Counted from the first letter of the stretch, positions 12,201 through 24,560 are shown. The stretch is 64,000 bases of DNA from Cyathus striatus (GCA_025738555.1 JAOVFP010000019.1:1054001-1118000); one strand, 5' to 3'. Numbers and translations are program-made. Notes: a model not told the origin generated them from the letters alone.

Positions 12201-12630
12201 AAAGGAGGAAGGGATCATTTGCATGAGTGTGAGCAAGAGCTCTCAAATGATTATCAGTACGTGTACACAGAGCTGGTACCAAGCCAAATTACAGTGCCAG
12301 TACCAAGTTAAATGTATGCACAGATGGAGTAGAACTCTTTGACAAGGGATACAATGATTAGTGGTCCATGGGTGAGACGGGGCTAGTGACACTAACAAGA
12401 CAAATGCATTTATGGGTAGGAACACGGCTTTCTGAGAAGAACAATGGAGGAATGTCAGCTACAAACAAAGAGTCCCAGCTGCCCAAGGATGGATCATCAT
12501 CGCAAGTGTCAATGAATGTGATGGAGATAATTGCCAAGGCTGGACAAGTGGCGATGGCTTGTTGTTAGGGAAGATGAGGTAGTGGACAAAGGAATGTATA
12601 CTATGATGGCACCAGTGGCTGTCTTTGTGA
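9250..12630. other. Region without supported genes; anonymous repeats
   Basis: Overlapping frames at 9.5-10.1 kb on both strands show no recognisable domain and may be decayed transposon protein. The phrase GGGCCGGCAAGCGGCAGGGC at 10301-10320 recurs in related form near 17.93 kb and 62.08 kb, and GAAGTTCATAAGTCTGAAA near 10446 recurs at 18046, marking an anonymous dispersed repeat. The rest, to 12.6 kb, shows nothing identifiable. Confidence 0.45.
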
Positions 12631-12753
12631 TTGATTGCTGTTGGTAAGCTGCGGGGGTGTGCTATGTTTCATCACCAGGGAGCTTGATTGATTGCAATTT
12701 GAGTTGGCACAATCAATAAATCACTATGAAATCAATTAGAAGTATGTAGTTAG
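12631..12753 (+). repeat. Direct duplication of the palindrome's outer end
   Basis: This segment (starting TGATTGCTGTTGGTAAGCTG and ending in AGAAGTATGTAGTTAG) is repeated almost exactly at about 12785-12915, inside the left arm of the adjacent palindrome. Confidence 0.75.
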
Positions 12754-14842
12754 ATTCTGCTGCTCCATTGTGAGTTGTGGCTATCATCTTGATCAATCGC
12801 TGTTGGTAAGCTGTGGGGGTGTGCTATGTTTCATCACCAGGGAGCTTGATTGATTGCAATTTGAGTTGGCACAATCAATAAATCACTATGAAATCAATTA
12901 GAAGTATGTAGTTAGAAATCATTAAATATATAGTTGGAATCTACTATGCAAAGTGTGAAATCATTCAATAAACAGAATCAATAGCATGTCTGAATTGAAA
13001 TCAATACTGTATCTGAATCAGTAAAAATCAAATCAATAGAAAATGTAATGTGGAAATCAATTAAACAAGCTCAATGATTTATTTGTACTAAATTCAATGA
13101 GAAATCAATAAGAAATCAATGAGAAATTAATGAGAACTCAATGAAAATTCGTACTAAAATCAATGCAGTATCAATCACTGAGATCAATGAGTGTTCAATG
13201 GATTATTTACGAGCTCAATGAGAAATCATGAGTCCTGTTCATGTGTGAATCAATGAAAAAATCAATGAATAACTCGAAATTAATAGGTACCCAACTACAG
13301 GATATACTAAACACTTGGGTTGTTAACTACATGATTATACATACTACTATATCTACTAAGCCATAAGTCCTTTTCTAACAACTCTGCTTTATTCTATATT
13401 ACACATACCTAGAGAGCGAAATCACTGTAGAACTCAATCAATTGTACTTAGTTAAAATTGTATCTCAATGCAGAATTCAATGCAGAATTCAATGCACTAA
13501 AATGCGGAAATCAATGCAGAAATCAATCACTTGTACTTAGTTAAAATTGTACTAAAATGCGGAAATCAATGCAGAAATCAATCACATGTACTTAGTTAAA
13601 ATTGTATTTCAATGCGGAAATCAATGCAGAATTCAATCACTTGTAATTATTGTATTTAAATTCCTATTTGACTTTGTATTACCAGCCATGAAATACAATT
13701 TTAACTAAGTACAAGTGATTGAATTCTACATTGAATTCTGCATTGAAATACAATTTTAACTAAGTACATGTGATTGATTTCTGCATTGATTTCTGCATTT
13801 TAGTACAATTTTAACTAAGTACAAGTGATTGAATTCTGCATTGAATTCCGCATTGAAATACAATTTTAACTAAGTACAAGTGATTGATTTTTGCATTGAT
13901 TTCCGCATTTTAGTACAATTTTAACTAAGTACAAGTGATTGAATTCTGCATTGAATTCCGCATTGAAATACAATTTTAACTAAGTACAAGTGATTGATTT
14001 CTGCATTGAATTCTGCATTGAAATACAATTTTAACTAAGTACATGTGATTGATTTCTGCATTGATTTCCGCATTTTAGTACAATTTTAGCTAAGTACAAG
14101 TGATTGAATTCTACATTGAATTCTGCATTGAGATACAATTTTAACTAAGTACAATTGATTGAGTTCTACAGTGATTTCGCTCTCTAGGTATGTGTAATAT
14201 AGAATAAAGCAGAGTTGTTAGAAAAGGACTTATGGCTTAGTAGATATAGTAGTATGTATAATCATGTAGTTAACAACCCAAGTGTTTAGTATATCCTGTA
14301 GTTGGGTACCTATTAATTTCGAGTTATTCATTGATTTTTTCATTGATTCACACATGAACAGGACTCATGATTTCTCATTGAGCTCGTAAATAATCCATTG
14401 AACACTCATTGATCTCAGTGATTGATACTGCATTGATTTTAGTACGAATTTTCATTGAGTTCTCATTAATTTCTCATTGATTTCTTATTGATTTCTCATT
14501 GAATTTAGTACAAATAAATCATTGAGCTTGTTTAATTGATTTCCACATTACATTTTCTATTGATTTGATTTTTACTGATTCAGATACAGTATTGATTTCA
14601 ATTCAGACATGCTATTGATTCTGTTTATTGAATGATTTCACACTTTGCATAGTAGATTCCAACTATATATTTAATGATTTCTAACTACATACTTCTAATT
14701 GATTTCATAGTGATTTATTGATTGTGCCAACTCAAATTGCAATCAATCAAGCTCCCTGGTGATGAAACATAGCACACCCCCACAGCTTACCGACAGCGAT
14801 TGATCAAGATGATAGCCACAACTCACAATGGAGCAGCAGAAT
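12754..14842. repeat. 2.1-kb foldback palindrome (long inverted repeat)
   Basis: Left-arm landmarks return in reverse complement at mirror positions. ATTCTGCTGCTCC starts at 12754 and its complement ends at 14842; TACCCAACTACAGG starts at 13288 and its complement ends at 14308. Both pairs give the same centre near 13798. The arms of about 900 bp differ at only scattered bases. The centre is an array of an approximately 50-bp unit containing CAATTTTAACTAAGTACAAG and GATTGAATTCTGCATTGA. Much of both arms is built from AATCAATG/CATTGATT octamers. No open frame is meaningful. It resembles a foldback element, or a source of hairpin RNA if transcribed. Confidence 0.85.
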
Positions 14843-17678
14843 ATGGCCAGCATTACCATACACGAAAAGTTTTGATGTGCACTGGAATATGATGTGTGTC
14901 ATGCTCGGGGACATGGTTGAATCAGTCCAGGTGACTGTGTCAACCATGTCAATGTAAAGACTTGAAGCAACAGACTAAGAGCCTGGGTGGTCCTTGATGG
15001 TTCCATAATGTCTTAGGGCCCAGGTACAAAGCTAGCTGATTAATTGTGACAGCAACTCCAGAATGTGTGAGATCTGAAACATGCTTACTAACAGTCTTGT
15101 GAAAAAGATATAAAGCAAGGTGTAGCTCCTGCTTGCTTCCATGTCTTGTGGTCTTGAGCTTGATGCCTATGATGTATGAAGTGAGGGGAGGGAGAGGTAG
15201 CAGTGTGGAGGAGGATATTGACTTGGGGTTATCCTCTCGACAAAGAAATCATGCAAGTGGTTGGCACATCTGTCCAACCTTCAGATCCAGTGAGCACGCA
15301 TGAGAGAAAGTGGGGGAATGCGAAGCTAACATTCACAAAGCGTACGTACGACATTTATGTAGGTAAGTGACACAAGGTAATGATGAGTAAATGACAGTAT
15401 GTGGGAGTGAGGTAATGGAGATGAAAACCGCATTTTTACCATGCAGGCAGAATGCCTGCTCTACAGCAGTCAATGGTGCTGGTAAGTGACATCAACTTGT
15501 GTCCTATCATGTATCATTGCTAAAATTGAACCTGCTTTGTATGTATGTAGCATTTTCTGTATGGTATACCACTATTAACCAAGGTGAGTGCTTCGAGTGG
15601 TGGTCTTTAATGTGTTGGTATATTAGTTTCTAGCTCTGATGTATATACAGCCTTGGTTGTGGTTGCTATTTAGCATTCAGATTAATATCTAATCTTCAAT
15701 GGGTAATGAGATGATATCAATAGCTGATAACGTACTAAGTGGAAGGAGCTAGATTTGAAACCCCCAGATTATCTATTACCCCAATTTGTTCACCCTCTAT
15801 AATGCATTTTAATAATTGGCTGTGATAAAATCCATTGAATTGTGCAAGATATATTGTAAGATATGCCTAGTTGTATTCTAAATGATTTATTGTATTTCAG
15901 CAACTTACAATTTGTAGCGGTAAGTATTTAAACACATTTTTATTCAGTGCATGAATTGTAGGACTCTCTGCCACATATTAAGATGTTTTGTGTGGTTTCA
16001 TCCTAATTTATAAGCATTATGTTCTGGCCATTGCATTAAGGCATTTAAATGGACCATAATGCAATGCAGGGCAAACATAGTTTTCCTGACAAAGCCATGT
16101 GGAGTGTATCAGCTTTGCTTTTATGAAGAGTAACATACATTGGTGGGGGATGGATGGTGTGTGAATCGTATCATATGGTGGTACTCAGGAGGCCCTGGTT
16201 GATTATGACAGCTGTCTTTGAGAAATAACACAATGATCATCCTCAGCTATGTCCTGAATCATGATGGCACAGTTTATTCTTTCTCTCCACATGTCAGTGT
16301 GTCATTGTTCAGGAGGAACATCTCATAGTCATGTGGAAGTTCTTTACCACCTGCTTCTAGGTCTGCCCTTCCTCTTGATACCTTATGCACAAACTACCCA
16401 TAACTCTGAATATGAAGATTATAAAGAATGATACGTGGTGCACATGGACAAGGAGGTTCTCTTCATGATATGTATATGATCTATCAGGTGTTTCTCCCAG
16501 GCTCTGACCTACAAGTTCTATGGCTTTATGCTGAGTGTCCCCAGAGCTGAGACTCATCTCTAGCACCATCTCTTCTGCATATCATCAGATGGGACCTGCA
16601 AAGGCTATTGATAGAGGTTTTGGTGGTGTGAGTTGAATTGTATTGGCATATGTTATTTGAGTTGTACCTGAATGGAGAGGGTAGCTGGGGATTTGAGAGG
16701 GAGAACAACATAATGTCCTTTAATGGCTGGCATGCAAACATGTTATTTTGTTCTCTCTGCACATTATTCATTATGCTATTAAGTGGACAATGGTGTTGTA
16801 TCTACATAACTGGGCTTATCTCACACCTGCAAGAGATAGGTTTCTTTTTATCGCCCCCAATTCCCTGGTCAGTGACACTGGGGAGAGTGGCTGACAGATG
16901 AATTGGGCTGTATGGGCTGGGGCATTCTTGCCGCTTTTCAAATGACAGGTATGTTTTCTTCCCATTCATTCATTCTCTCCACTATACTTATGCCTGCACT
17001 TGCTTCATAGTGTGCATATAACCACATTACTGCTTCATTTCACAACTTGTCTTACACACTACAACCACCCTTTAGAAACTGACCATTCAGAACATCATAA
17101 GCACTCAGCATGGAACAGTTGGGTCTTTTAATCCATAGTCCTTTCCAGCATTGTGTTTGAACTACTTGTTGTTGGGATTACTAATGATGATGGTGTGGCA
17201 GTAATGGAGCTCGTGTTCAGTTTTAGAATGCACAGCAGAGTTGGTTTTGCAAGTAATAGAACTAGGTTACCTTCAACCATCCCAGGCATACTGAACTCGA
17301 ATCCATATTCAGTATGAATGACCATATGGATGAGTCCTTCGAGCCTTCAATAAAGCAAAGCACAACAACAACTGCATTCACACTGAAGATGTACTCTTCG
17401 ACAAGAAGAACTGCACCTTTCTCGAGTTATAGCAACTATGTCATATGAGCATATATAAGTTCATTTATAACAAGAATAGTTCGATGTCACATACTCATGA
17501 TGCTGGGGAGAAGGAGATGGGCATAGACACAGTGGAGATACAATAATGTGGTGGTAGCAGTGGTTCAGTACATGGCAAAGAGTGACAGATGTTGACCCTC
17601 ACACTATCCAAATACAAAAAACAGCAAGAGGATCTGAGACGACTGAATTCAACAGCAGTCACAGGATTGTCACAGGCT
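14843..17678. other. Region without supported genes
   Basis: Several overlapping short frames lie at 16.3-16.9 kb and 17.1-17.7 kb, but no family motif, signal or convincing splice structure was found. Confidence 0.45.
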
Positions 17679-17890
17679 CCAACCAATCAGGTTGAGATCC
17701 CGTTCACAAACCTGTAAATCACCTTATAGGGAAATCAGACATCCCTATAACCCAACTACCTTAAAAGGTAGTGGGAATCAATGAAGATTTTTGATCATGC
17801 ATTGCAACCACTGCCATTCAATGTCTTGGAACAATCAATGGAAGGCTCAGTAGCCAATTGAAGTAACCCCTTAATTGACCAGCATGTCTA
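17679..17890 (+). repeat. Dispersed hairpin-bearing repeat, copy 1
   Basis: It begins CCAATCAGGTTGAGATC and contains the hairpin ACTACCTTAAAAGGTAGT (near 17755-17772). Related sequence occurs at 24067-24190 and 62990-63115. The tail with AAGGCTCAGTAGCCAATTGA and CAGCATGTCT is echoed at about 24912-24977. Confidence 0.6.
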
Positions 17891-19172
17891 CCAAATAAAA
17901 AATAGGGCTGTCTAGTGGCAAAACCCACTATCTACCAAATAAACAATAGGGCCAGGTAAGAGAATTGAGAATATTTATTAATAACACAAATTTAAAATAC
18001 AGTAATTGATACAATAGATTAAAACTCATTTATTTTGTGGATATGAAGTTCATAAGTCTGAAAAGAAACAGGTTATGATAGGTGAGATTAAAATATGGCA
18101 AATGGAAATACCCTGGACAATTCAGACTTGTTAAGCCACATAGTTGTTTAACATGGAAGAAAGATATTTAGTAGAAAAGGATGATAAGTTGTCTTCATTA
18201 ATATTTTAGAGATTTTAAAATAAGTATTAGTACTGAACATGGATTAGTGGTATTGAGTATATTTTGTAATACATAACTCTGACTGGGAAGGTATTTGTTG
18301 CAAAGATGCATAATATTCAGTTTTAAATTGGACACACTAAAATATATCAGATGCTGAACACAAACCATTGCAAAGGTGATTCATAATTTGATATTGAAGT
18401 TCATCAACATGCCATGAATCATATAGAATATCAATCACATGAGCTGAAACAATTAGTTCCAGTTCTTTCTTTTTCAGAGTAGGAATGCTATTATAAATGA
18501 TGAAACTGATTCATATGAAATAGCAGGTACAGACATATAGCAGTTTTTGTAAATAGTGAGACTATGGATGAGTTGGATCTTTGTTGCATATAAGTAGTTT
18601 CAATAAAATAGCAATTCAAATGATAAGGAGACAAGAATTGGGCACAATATGATTTAAAAAAGTTCAGGTGTGTTATTTGAAAAATGTTTTCCTGAGAAGA
18701 TATGTTTTAGAAACTCATTAATATCTGGATAATTTTTAGCACTAGTGCTAATTCCATGGAGATTCATAGCATATTTCAAACATTGCATAGACATAAATAT
18801 ATGTGATAAATCTTTTAGGTTTCCAACAATAGATTGAAACTATGATGAGAAATGAGCAATATACAGATTACTAAGAAGAATATAACATACATCACTCAAT
18901 TCAGGTGTTGCATGTGGAGGAAGGTTGGAGGAAGTTATGACAGACAGTGAAGAAGATATGAAAGGGCTGTAGGTTATGAAAGTTAGCCAAGTTAAATAGC
19001 AAAAGGAATGCAGCACACATTGTGAAATGGGGATTGATTTTAGCTAGTCAGAGATGAGAGAGGAGTAAAGATAACACACAGTTCAAGATAGAAGCAAGGA
19101 AGATGGGAAATAAATACAACACAAGATTATATAGTAGTAGGATTTTCAATTGATAATATTTGATTGAAATAG
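17891..19172. other. AT-rich region without supported genes
   Basis: Nothing identifiable beyond short matches to the anonymous repeat near 10.3-10.5 kb. The last bases before 19173 (ATAG) form the left target copy of the LTR retrotransposon. Confidence 0.5.
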
Positions 19173-19730
19173 TGTAGAGCAGGCAAAGTGCCTGCGATGC
19201 GAAACGCGATATCTCGGACATCTGAAGACGTTCCAAATACAATTACGTAATCACGCATCATGCATCATTGATGTGTCCGTACGCGTTCCGCTCGTCTCAA
19301 CCTGTCCTCTCCTTCTGCTCGCTCTCTTCATACTATCCTCAAATTATACCTCTTCGTTCACCGTTCCGACACTATACCAAACTCCTGCGACACGTCGAAC
19401 TCTCAAAATAGCTCCGACATCGGCACCGACACCAGACCCTGATGTTTGGAAAACTTATCCCCTCGCAAACCTCAACACATTGGACTATCTTACTGAGTTT
19501 CCTATTTATTTCTAATGTTTCACACTTTTCCTTTTACATCTTTCATCCAATATAATTAGTCTTACTTATTTTAGATTATTAGTTTTTTAGTATTTAAACA
19601 CCTGTAGTTGTTCTACAAACATCTAATCAATTTTCCTTCACCTTAGAACACCCCAGATCAGACGGACGTCTCGATCGACTCGTTTATTATTCTTTGTTTA
19701 GGTACACCCAACCAACTAACCACCTCTTCA
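19173..19730 (+). repeat. 5' LTR
   Basis: 558 bp, TG...CA ends. It contains an 80-codon open frame that is also present in the 3' LTR and has no known relatives; I treat that frame as incidental. Confidence 0.9.
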
Positions 19731-19733
19731 AAG

Positions 19734-19750
19734 TGGAGCCCACCGCGAGG
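19734..19750 (+). promoter_or_regulatory. Candidate primer-binding site
   Basis: TGGAGCCCACCGCGAGG starts three bases after the 5' LTR. It opens with TGG, the complement of a tRNA 3' CCA. I could not match it to a specific tRNA by eye. Confidence 0.5.
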
Positions 19751-20116
19751 GGCTTCTAAGGTGTTTTTATTCTTATTACCCCCTTCCTCAACCCAAATTT
19801 CACTCTTTTGACGCCATATTTTCTCTGCTTCAACCTCCAACCACTCCTTATAAATCTCTGGAAGAATAACTTTGTCTTGTCACTTCACAATTCAACACCA
19901 TCGTCATTCCCAACAGATTCATCCCCACCCACTTTATACACTGCATCGACAATTTCTATCATTTTCGATTAGCAACTTTGACTTCCTATCGTCTCAACGG
20001 AACAAAACGCTCGTCGACATCGCTCCAAATCATTTCAAAACCCCCCTTTTCTTTCCTCCATTTCGACTTCAGCCATACCCCCTTTCCACCCTGTTGCAGA
20101 CAACAACGAAGTCAAG

Positions 20117-22126
20117 ATGTCGACTACTCCTGTTTTTCCCCATCCTTACCACATGCCAGGTCATAATCACCACTCTGCACCAAAGTTTGATGGCCATCCA
20201 AGATCCTTGCAATGGTATCTTTCAGATGTTCACACTATCTGCTTAAACACAGGACTATACTCAGACACGGACTACATCAAATGGGCGATCCACTATGCAC
20301 CAATCAATGATGCCGAGCTATGGGAGTACCTAACCACGCGCAATGGCAATTCCTGGTCCGCTTTCAAGACCGAATTATTGGAACTTTACCCTGGCGCTGG
20401 ATCCGAAATGGAACGCATATACTCGGAGACTGAACTCGAAAATTTTGTTGAAAATCAGGCACTCAAATCCATGGTAGATCGACTTCAACTCGGAGAATAC
20501 CACCGTGAATTCCTCAAAATGTTCAATTATTTGACGAAACATGGCCGTATTTCAGAACATGAAGGTTCTAAAACTTATATACGCAGCTTCAATATGGAAT
20601 TTAGAACAAAACTTCGAGCTTATCTTACCGTCAGCAACCCCACGCACCATCCAGCTGACCTCTTTCCCATCAAGACTGTTTTTGACGGTGCCGGACACCT
20701 CCTTTCTTCAACTTATACCTCCAATTCCTTCTCCAATTTCAATTCTACACCAACTCCGCCTACAGCACCTCTCGTTTCGAAGCCAACATTCAATTTGAAC
20801 AATTTAGAATCAATAACACCAATACTTTCTCAAATGTTCATGTCATACCAGCAACAACTTGCCACAACAACATCTCAGCCTCAGCCCCCACAGCCTGATC
20901 CATACCCTTGTTCGACATTTTTGAACCTTTCTGGCCCTCCTCAACATCAGAAATGTGAATTCTGCTCCAATGCAACTCATACATTTCGAAATTGCAATGT
21001 CCTCGAAGATTACTTACAGCGCAAACTATGTATTCATGACCCATCAAATCACTGGGTTACCCTTCCCAACGGTCAACGAGTTACATATTACCTTCCAGGG
21101 AACAATGTACGTGAGCGAATTGATAGTTGGCATAGAACAAATTCAATGCCTACCTTCCCTCCATCTCCAAGTCCGGCAAACACTTCCTCCACTTCAAATA
21201 TCTCCCAAGGCTCCAATTCCGATCATATCAACGAGGCCATTACACCTTCACCAGTCTTCACTCAACAGGATAAGGACTGTGTCATTGACGACAACGAAGC
21301 AGAGTTACACAGGAAAGTTGTAAAGGAAGCAAGGGAGAAGCTCACACTCAAGGAAGCCGCTGTATCTGCTACTTCACACACTCAAACTTGTTCTCAGGTG
21401 AAATTGAATGGTTCCCAAGCTGCTACGGACCCTGCACCAAGCCCACGCGCAACATCGACTTCTCAAGATAAAGCTCAGTACCCTTATCTCATGCCTGTCG
21501 AAGATCCAAAAATAGCGCACACAGTACTCAAATGCGATCTCAACTCCACATACAGGGAACTTACAACGACTAAGCGGATCACAACATTACCTGCTTCTGA
21601 GTCCACTGCTACGTCTGCTGCTTCTGCTAATTCTCTGGAACACCATGCACAAATCCTCCTTCAAAAGCTACCCATCCATGATGGCTATATCATTGCATCA
21701 AAGATCGAGCCACTGTGTCAGATTGATGTGAAGCTAGGCGATAACGGATTAATTTCCAAAGGACTACTCGACAATGGCTCGGAAATCATTGCAATTCGTC
21801 GCGAACTCTGGCAGAAACTCAACATTCCTATCGACAAATCCCAATTTATTACAATGACAGCCGCGAACGGATCGAAATGTGCTACTACAGGTTTACTCAC
21901 TAACTTGAAGGTGTCTATAGGTCCAATTATTTTATATTTGCAAGCTCAAGTTGTTGAAAATGCGCCATACGAGTTACTTTTAGGCCGCCCGTTCTCTTGT
22001 CTCGCACAAATGACAACTCAAGACTTCCTCAATGGTGACCAGCAAATTACTCTCATCGATCCGAATGCCCACGTCGCGTTTACCACCCCCACGCGCACCC
22101 GAATTTCGCAAAATCCGGATTTTTAA
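20117..22126 (+). CDS. Retrotransposon gag with zinc knuckle, DUF4100-like region and protease-like domain (669 aa)
   Basis: An uninterrupted frame starts at ATG 20117 after a 386-bp leader. Residues 15-200 form a helical capsid-like region beginning FDGHPRSLQWYLSDV. Residues 285-298 hold a zinc knuckle of the CX2CX4HX4C form (CEFC, then H, then C). The next 50 residues (VTLPNGQRVTYYLPG, then RERIDSW) resemble the DUF4100 segment that follows the knuckle in basidiomycete gags. A Ser/Thr/Pro-rich linker leads to a retropepsin-like fold near residues 535-660, with LLDNGSEI in place of the usual D-S/T-G and a LLGRPF flap-end motif. Replacement of Ser/Thr by Asn next to the catalytic Asp is notable. 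The frame ends where a pol ORF would normally begin. The product would build particles but not copy RNA. Confidence 0.85.
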   Translation: MSTTPVFPHPYHMPGHNHHSAPKFDGHPRSLQWYLSDVHTICLNTGLYSDTDYIKWAIHYAPINDAELWEYLTTRNGNSWSAFKTELLELYPGAGSEMERIYSETELENFVENQALKSMVDRLQLGEYHREFLKMFNYLTKHGRISEHEGSKTYIRSFNMEFRTKLRAYLTVSNPTHHPADLFPIKTVFDGAGHLLSSTYTSNSFSNFNSTPTPPTAPLVSKPTFNLNNLESITPILSQMFMSYQQQLATTTSQPQPPQPDPYPCSTFLNLSGPPQHQKCEFCSNATHTFRNCNVLEDYLQRKLCIHDPSNHWVTLPNGQRVTYYLPGNNVRERIDSWHRTNSMPTFPPSPSPANTSSTSNISQGSNSDHINEAITPSPVFTQQDKDCVIDDNEAELHRKVVKEAREKLTLKEAAVSATSHTQTCSQVKLNGSQAATDPAPSPRATSTSQDKAQYPYLMPVEDPKIAHTVLKCDLNSTYRELTTTKRITTLPASESTATSAASANSLEHHAQILLQKLPIHDGYIIASKIEPLCQIDVKLGDNGLISKGLLDNGSEIIAIRRELWQKLNIPIDKSQFITMTAANGSKCATTGLLTNLKVSIGPIILYLQAQVVENAPYELLLGRPFSCLAQMTTQDFLNGDQQITLIDPNAHVAFTTPTRTRISQNPDF

Positions 22127-23440
22127 TTATCGATGAATCAGCAACTGCTCAACAAGATACACCACATTCAACATTTAAGTCTTCCACTACACCACCCCCC
22201 ACCAATAACACCATGCTCCCATCCTCACATATTAACCCTCCACTCGTTTCCTTTGGTTTCCTCTCATTTTCACCAACTCACTCAAGTTCCCAGTCTACAC
22301 AACTCGTCAACCACGCTCTTTCTTCTGTCAAATCCAACCTCAACATTACTACAACAACCACGCCGTTTACAACTCCAACTGAAGCCCGAAATCACTCCGA
22401 AATTACAAGCCATCGAACACTAACAGAATACGCCACAGAAGTCACCAATATTACGCTCGAGAAACTCATCAACTTCAATTCAACTTCAAGCCTTTCTATT
22501 TTTATTACAATACCCCTACACCCTCGAGCCGCTAATCAACAAACTCATTGCCACTCGCCGAAAGACCACGAAGACCCCCCAATCCCCCCTACCACGCATC
22601 CACCAACACCTGGACTTTACCTCTCGCAACTCGCTCGTTTCGCTCATTCTCCCCTTTGTGCTCTCAATTCCTATTTCTCTTCATTTCCTATTCCACGCCC
22701 ACGCTGTCAACCTGCTGTCAAATATCCCCGCTTCGCTTCTTTCATTTTATATTTCATCAAACTACATTCTATTAATACACGTCGCTCTCTCGCAAGATGC
22801 TCGCGTCAATTTTTCACCACTCGTTTTAATTCACATTCCCCTTCCCTCACACTATCCTACTCCCTTTTCATTGACAATTTACTCCAACAGACAACAGTTT
22901 TTTTTAATATATATCTACATTATCCCTCCCATTCCCCCTACCACGCACCCACCTGGACTTAATCTCTCGCAACTCGCTCTTTTCGTCGATTTTCATCTTT
23001 CAGTTCTCTATTTCCCCTTTCCCGCAATTCCTATTTCACACCCACACTGTCAATCTGCTGTCAACAACTTTCCCCGCTCTCGTACCATTCACTTCTCAAT
23101 TCCCATCAAGCCATGTTCTATTAATTTTCACTACTCATTTACTTTAACTCACTTTCCTCCTCTCACTTTATACTATCCTATTCCTTTTATTTGAAAATTC
23201 TATTCTATCTTCGCATTTTTACTTTATAAACTGGACTATAATTTTATATTTACACTATCCCACCCTTCCCTCCCCTTTTCATTGGTTGTTAAATTTATTT
23301 CTCCCCATCTTCTCGCCTAACTCACATGCATTCACCTATTATTCCCTTATTATCTCGCCACTCCTTTCTTTTCTTTCACAGGTTTCTTTTATCGTTATAA
23401 GATTGACTGGGGACAGTCAATATTCGAAGCTCCCGTGAGG
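22127..23440 (+). other. Non-coding interior of the LTR retrotransposon
   Basis: 1.3 kb, strongly C/T-rich on the plus strand, with overlapping Pro/Ser/His-rich frames that resemble no pol domain. An internal duplication is visible: the stretch with ACCACGCATCCACCAACACC(TGGACTT) at about 22590-22740 recurs at about 22930-23080. No clear polypurine tract precedes the 3' LTR. Confidence 0.7.
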
Positions 23441-23998
23441 TGTAGAGCAGGCAAAGTGCCTGCGATGCGAAACGCGATATCTCGGACATCTGAAGACGTT
23501 CCAAATACAATTACGTAATCACGCATCACGCATCATTGATGTGTCCATATGCGTTCCGCTCGTCTCAACCTGTCCTCTCCTTCCGCTCGCTCTCTTCATA
23601 CTATCCTCAAATTATACCTCTTCGTTCACCGTTCCGACACTATACCAAACTCCTGCGACACGTCGAACTCTCAAAATAGCTCCGACATCGGCACCGACAC
23701 CAGACCCTGATGTTTGGAAAACTTATCCCCTCGCAAACCTCAACACATTGGACTATCTTACTGAGTTTCCTATTTACTTCTAATGTTTCACACTTTTCCT
23801 TTTACATCTTTCATCCGATATAATTAGTCTTACTTATTTTAGATTATTAGTTTTTTAGTATTTAAACACCTGTAGTTGTTCTACAAACATCTAATCAATT
23901 TTCCTTCACCTTAGAACACCCCAGATCAGACGGACGTCTCGATCGACTCGTTTATTATTCTTTGTTTAGGTACACCCAACTGACTAACCACCTCTTCA
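23441..23998 (+). repeat. 3' LTR
   Basis: 558 bp, the same length as the 5' LTR, with about eight substitutions. Confidence 0.9.
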
Positions 23999-24066
23999 AT
24001 AGTGTTCCAATTCATAAGTGTACTAAATACATTTTGAATAGTTTTGGTTTCAATAGTGGCAGGAGC

Positions 24067-24190
24067 CAATCAGGTTGAGATCACAGCAAGAACCAATCAG
24101 ATTGAGATCCCAAAGTCAGATCTCAAAATTGCCTTTTCAGGATGTCAAGAGTCCCCTAAGACCCACTTACCTTAAAAGGTAGTGGGAATA
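24067..24190 (+). repeat. Dispersed hairpin-bearing repeat, copy 2
   Basis: It shares CCAATCAGGTTGAGATC and the hairpin end ACCTTAAAAGGTAGTGGGAAT with the copy at 17679. It lies just outside the 3' LTR. Confidence 0.6.
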
Positions 24191-24221
24191 AATGCTTTTG
24201 CGCCATTGAAGCATAGAAATG

Positions 24222-24560
24222 TCAAGGTACCAGGATAAGAAATATGGTACAACACGTCTCATCCCTACATTTTCTTCGATGCAATGCATATACTACAACA
24301 TTCAGTGTCAACTGCAAGAATGTGAAAGTCATTAATATCATAAATAACATACGTTGCAAATTGAAAACCCCATGCACCATAAGTCCTATTGCATGACAAG
24401 ATACAGATATAGCTGTAAACCAACTTCGGCACTGAAAATATTCAACAGGTGGATATAACTTGGTGAACTCCATCAATATCGAGCATGGTTAAAAAGTCTA
24501 CCCACAAAGCCTTCCAGTTGGCCTCCGGCCCGATTTGTTCCTAAAATGATTGATGAATTA
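24222..24560 (-). pseudogene. Fragment of a DUF6533-type membrane protein gene
   Basis: Read on the minus strand, the sequence encodes a membrane segment (FQCRSWFTAISVSCHAIGL), then an apparent intron with GTATGT donor and TTGCAG acceptor (about 24365-24327), then LTLNVVVYALHRRK. The order of a Cys-x-x-Trp helix followed by VYAL-H-R-R is typical of DUF6533 proteins. I could not connect it to an N- or C-terminal part. It may be a broken paralogue of the sequence at 25.1-25.9 kb, which has RFWFTFLLVSSNSLGLAMHA and YALHRKDYK in the same order. Confidence 0.45.

Larger units (their letters stand above)
19173..23998 (+). mobile_element. LTR retrotransposon with gag-protease only (no pol), 4,826 bp
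   Basis: Two direct repeats of 558 bp (19173-19730 and 23441-23998) begin TGTAGAGC and end CCTCTTCA. I count about eight single-base differences between them, so insertion was recent. ATAG precedes the left LTR and follows the right LTR, a 4-bp target duplication. (Read as AATAG it would be 5 bp, if the LTR ends one base earlier.) The interior has one long ORF for gag and protease, but no reverse transcriptase, RNase H or integrase in any frame. The element must therefore have moved with enzymes supplied by another element. Confidence 0.9.

Noticed and set aside
22133..23194. Overlapping Pro/Ser/His-rich frames after the gag ORF
   Set aside because: No reverse transcriptase, RNase H or integrase motif in any frame; C/T-rich composition explains them.
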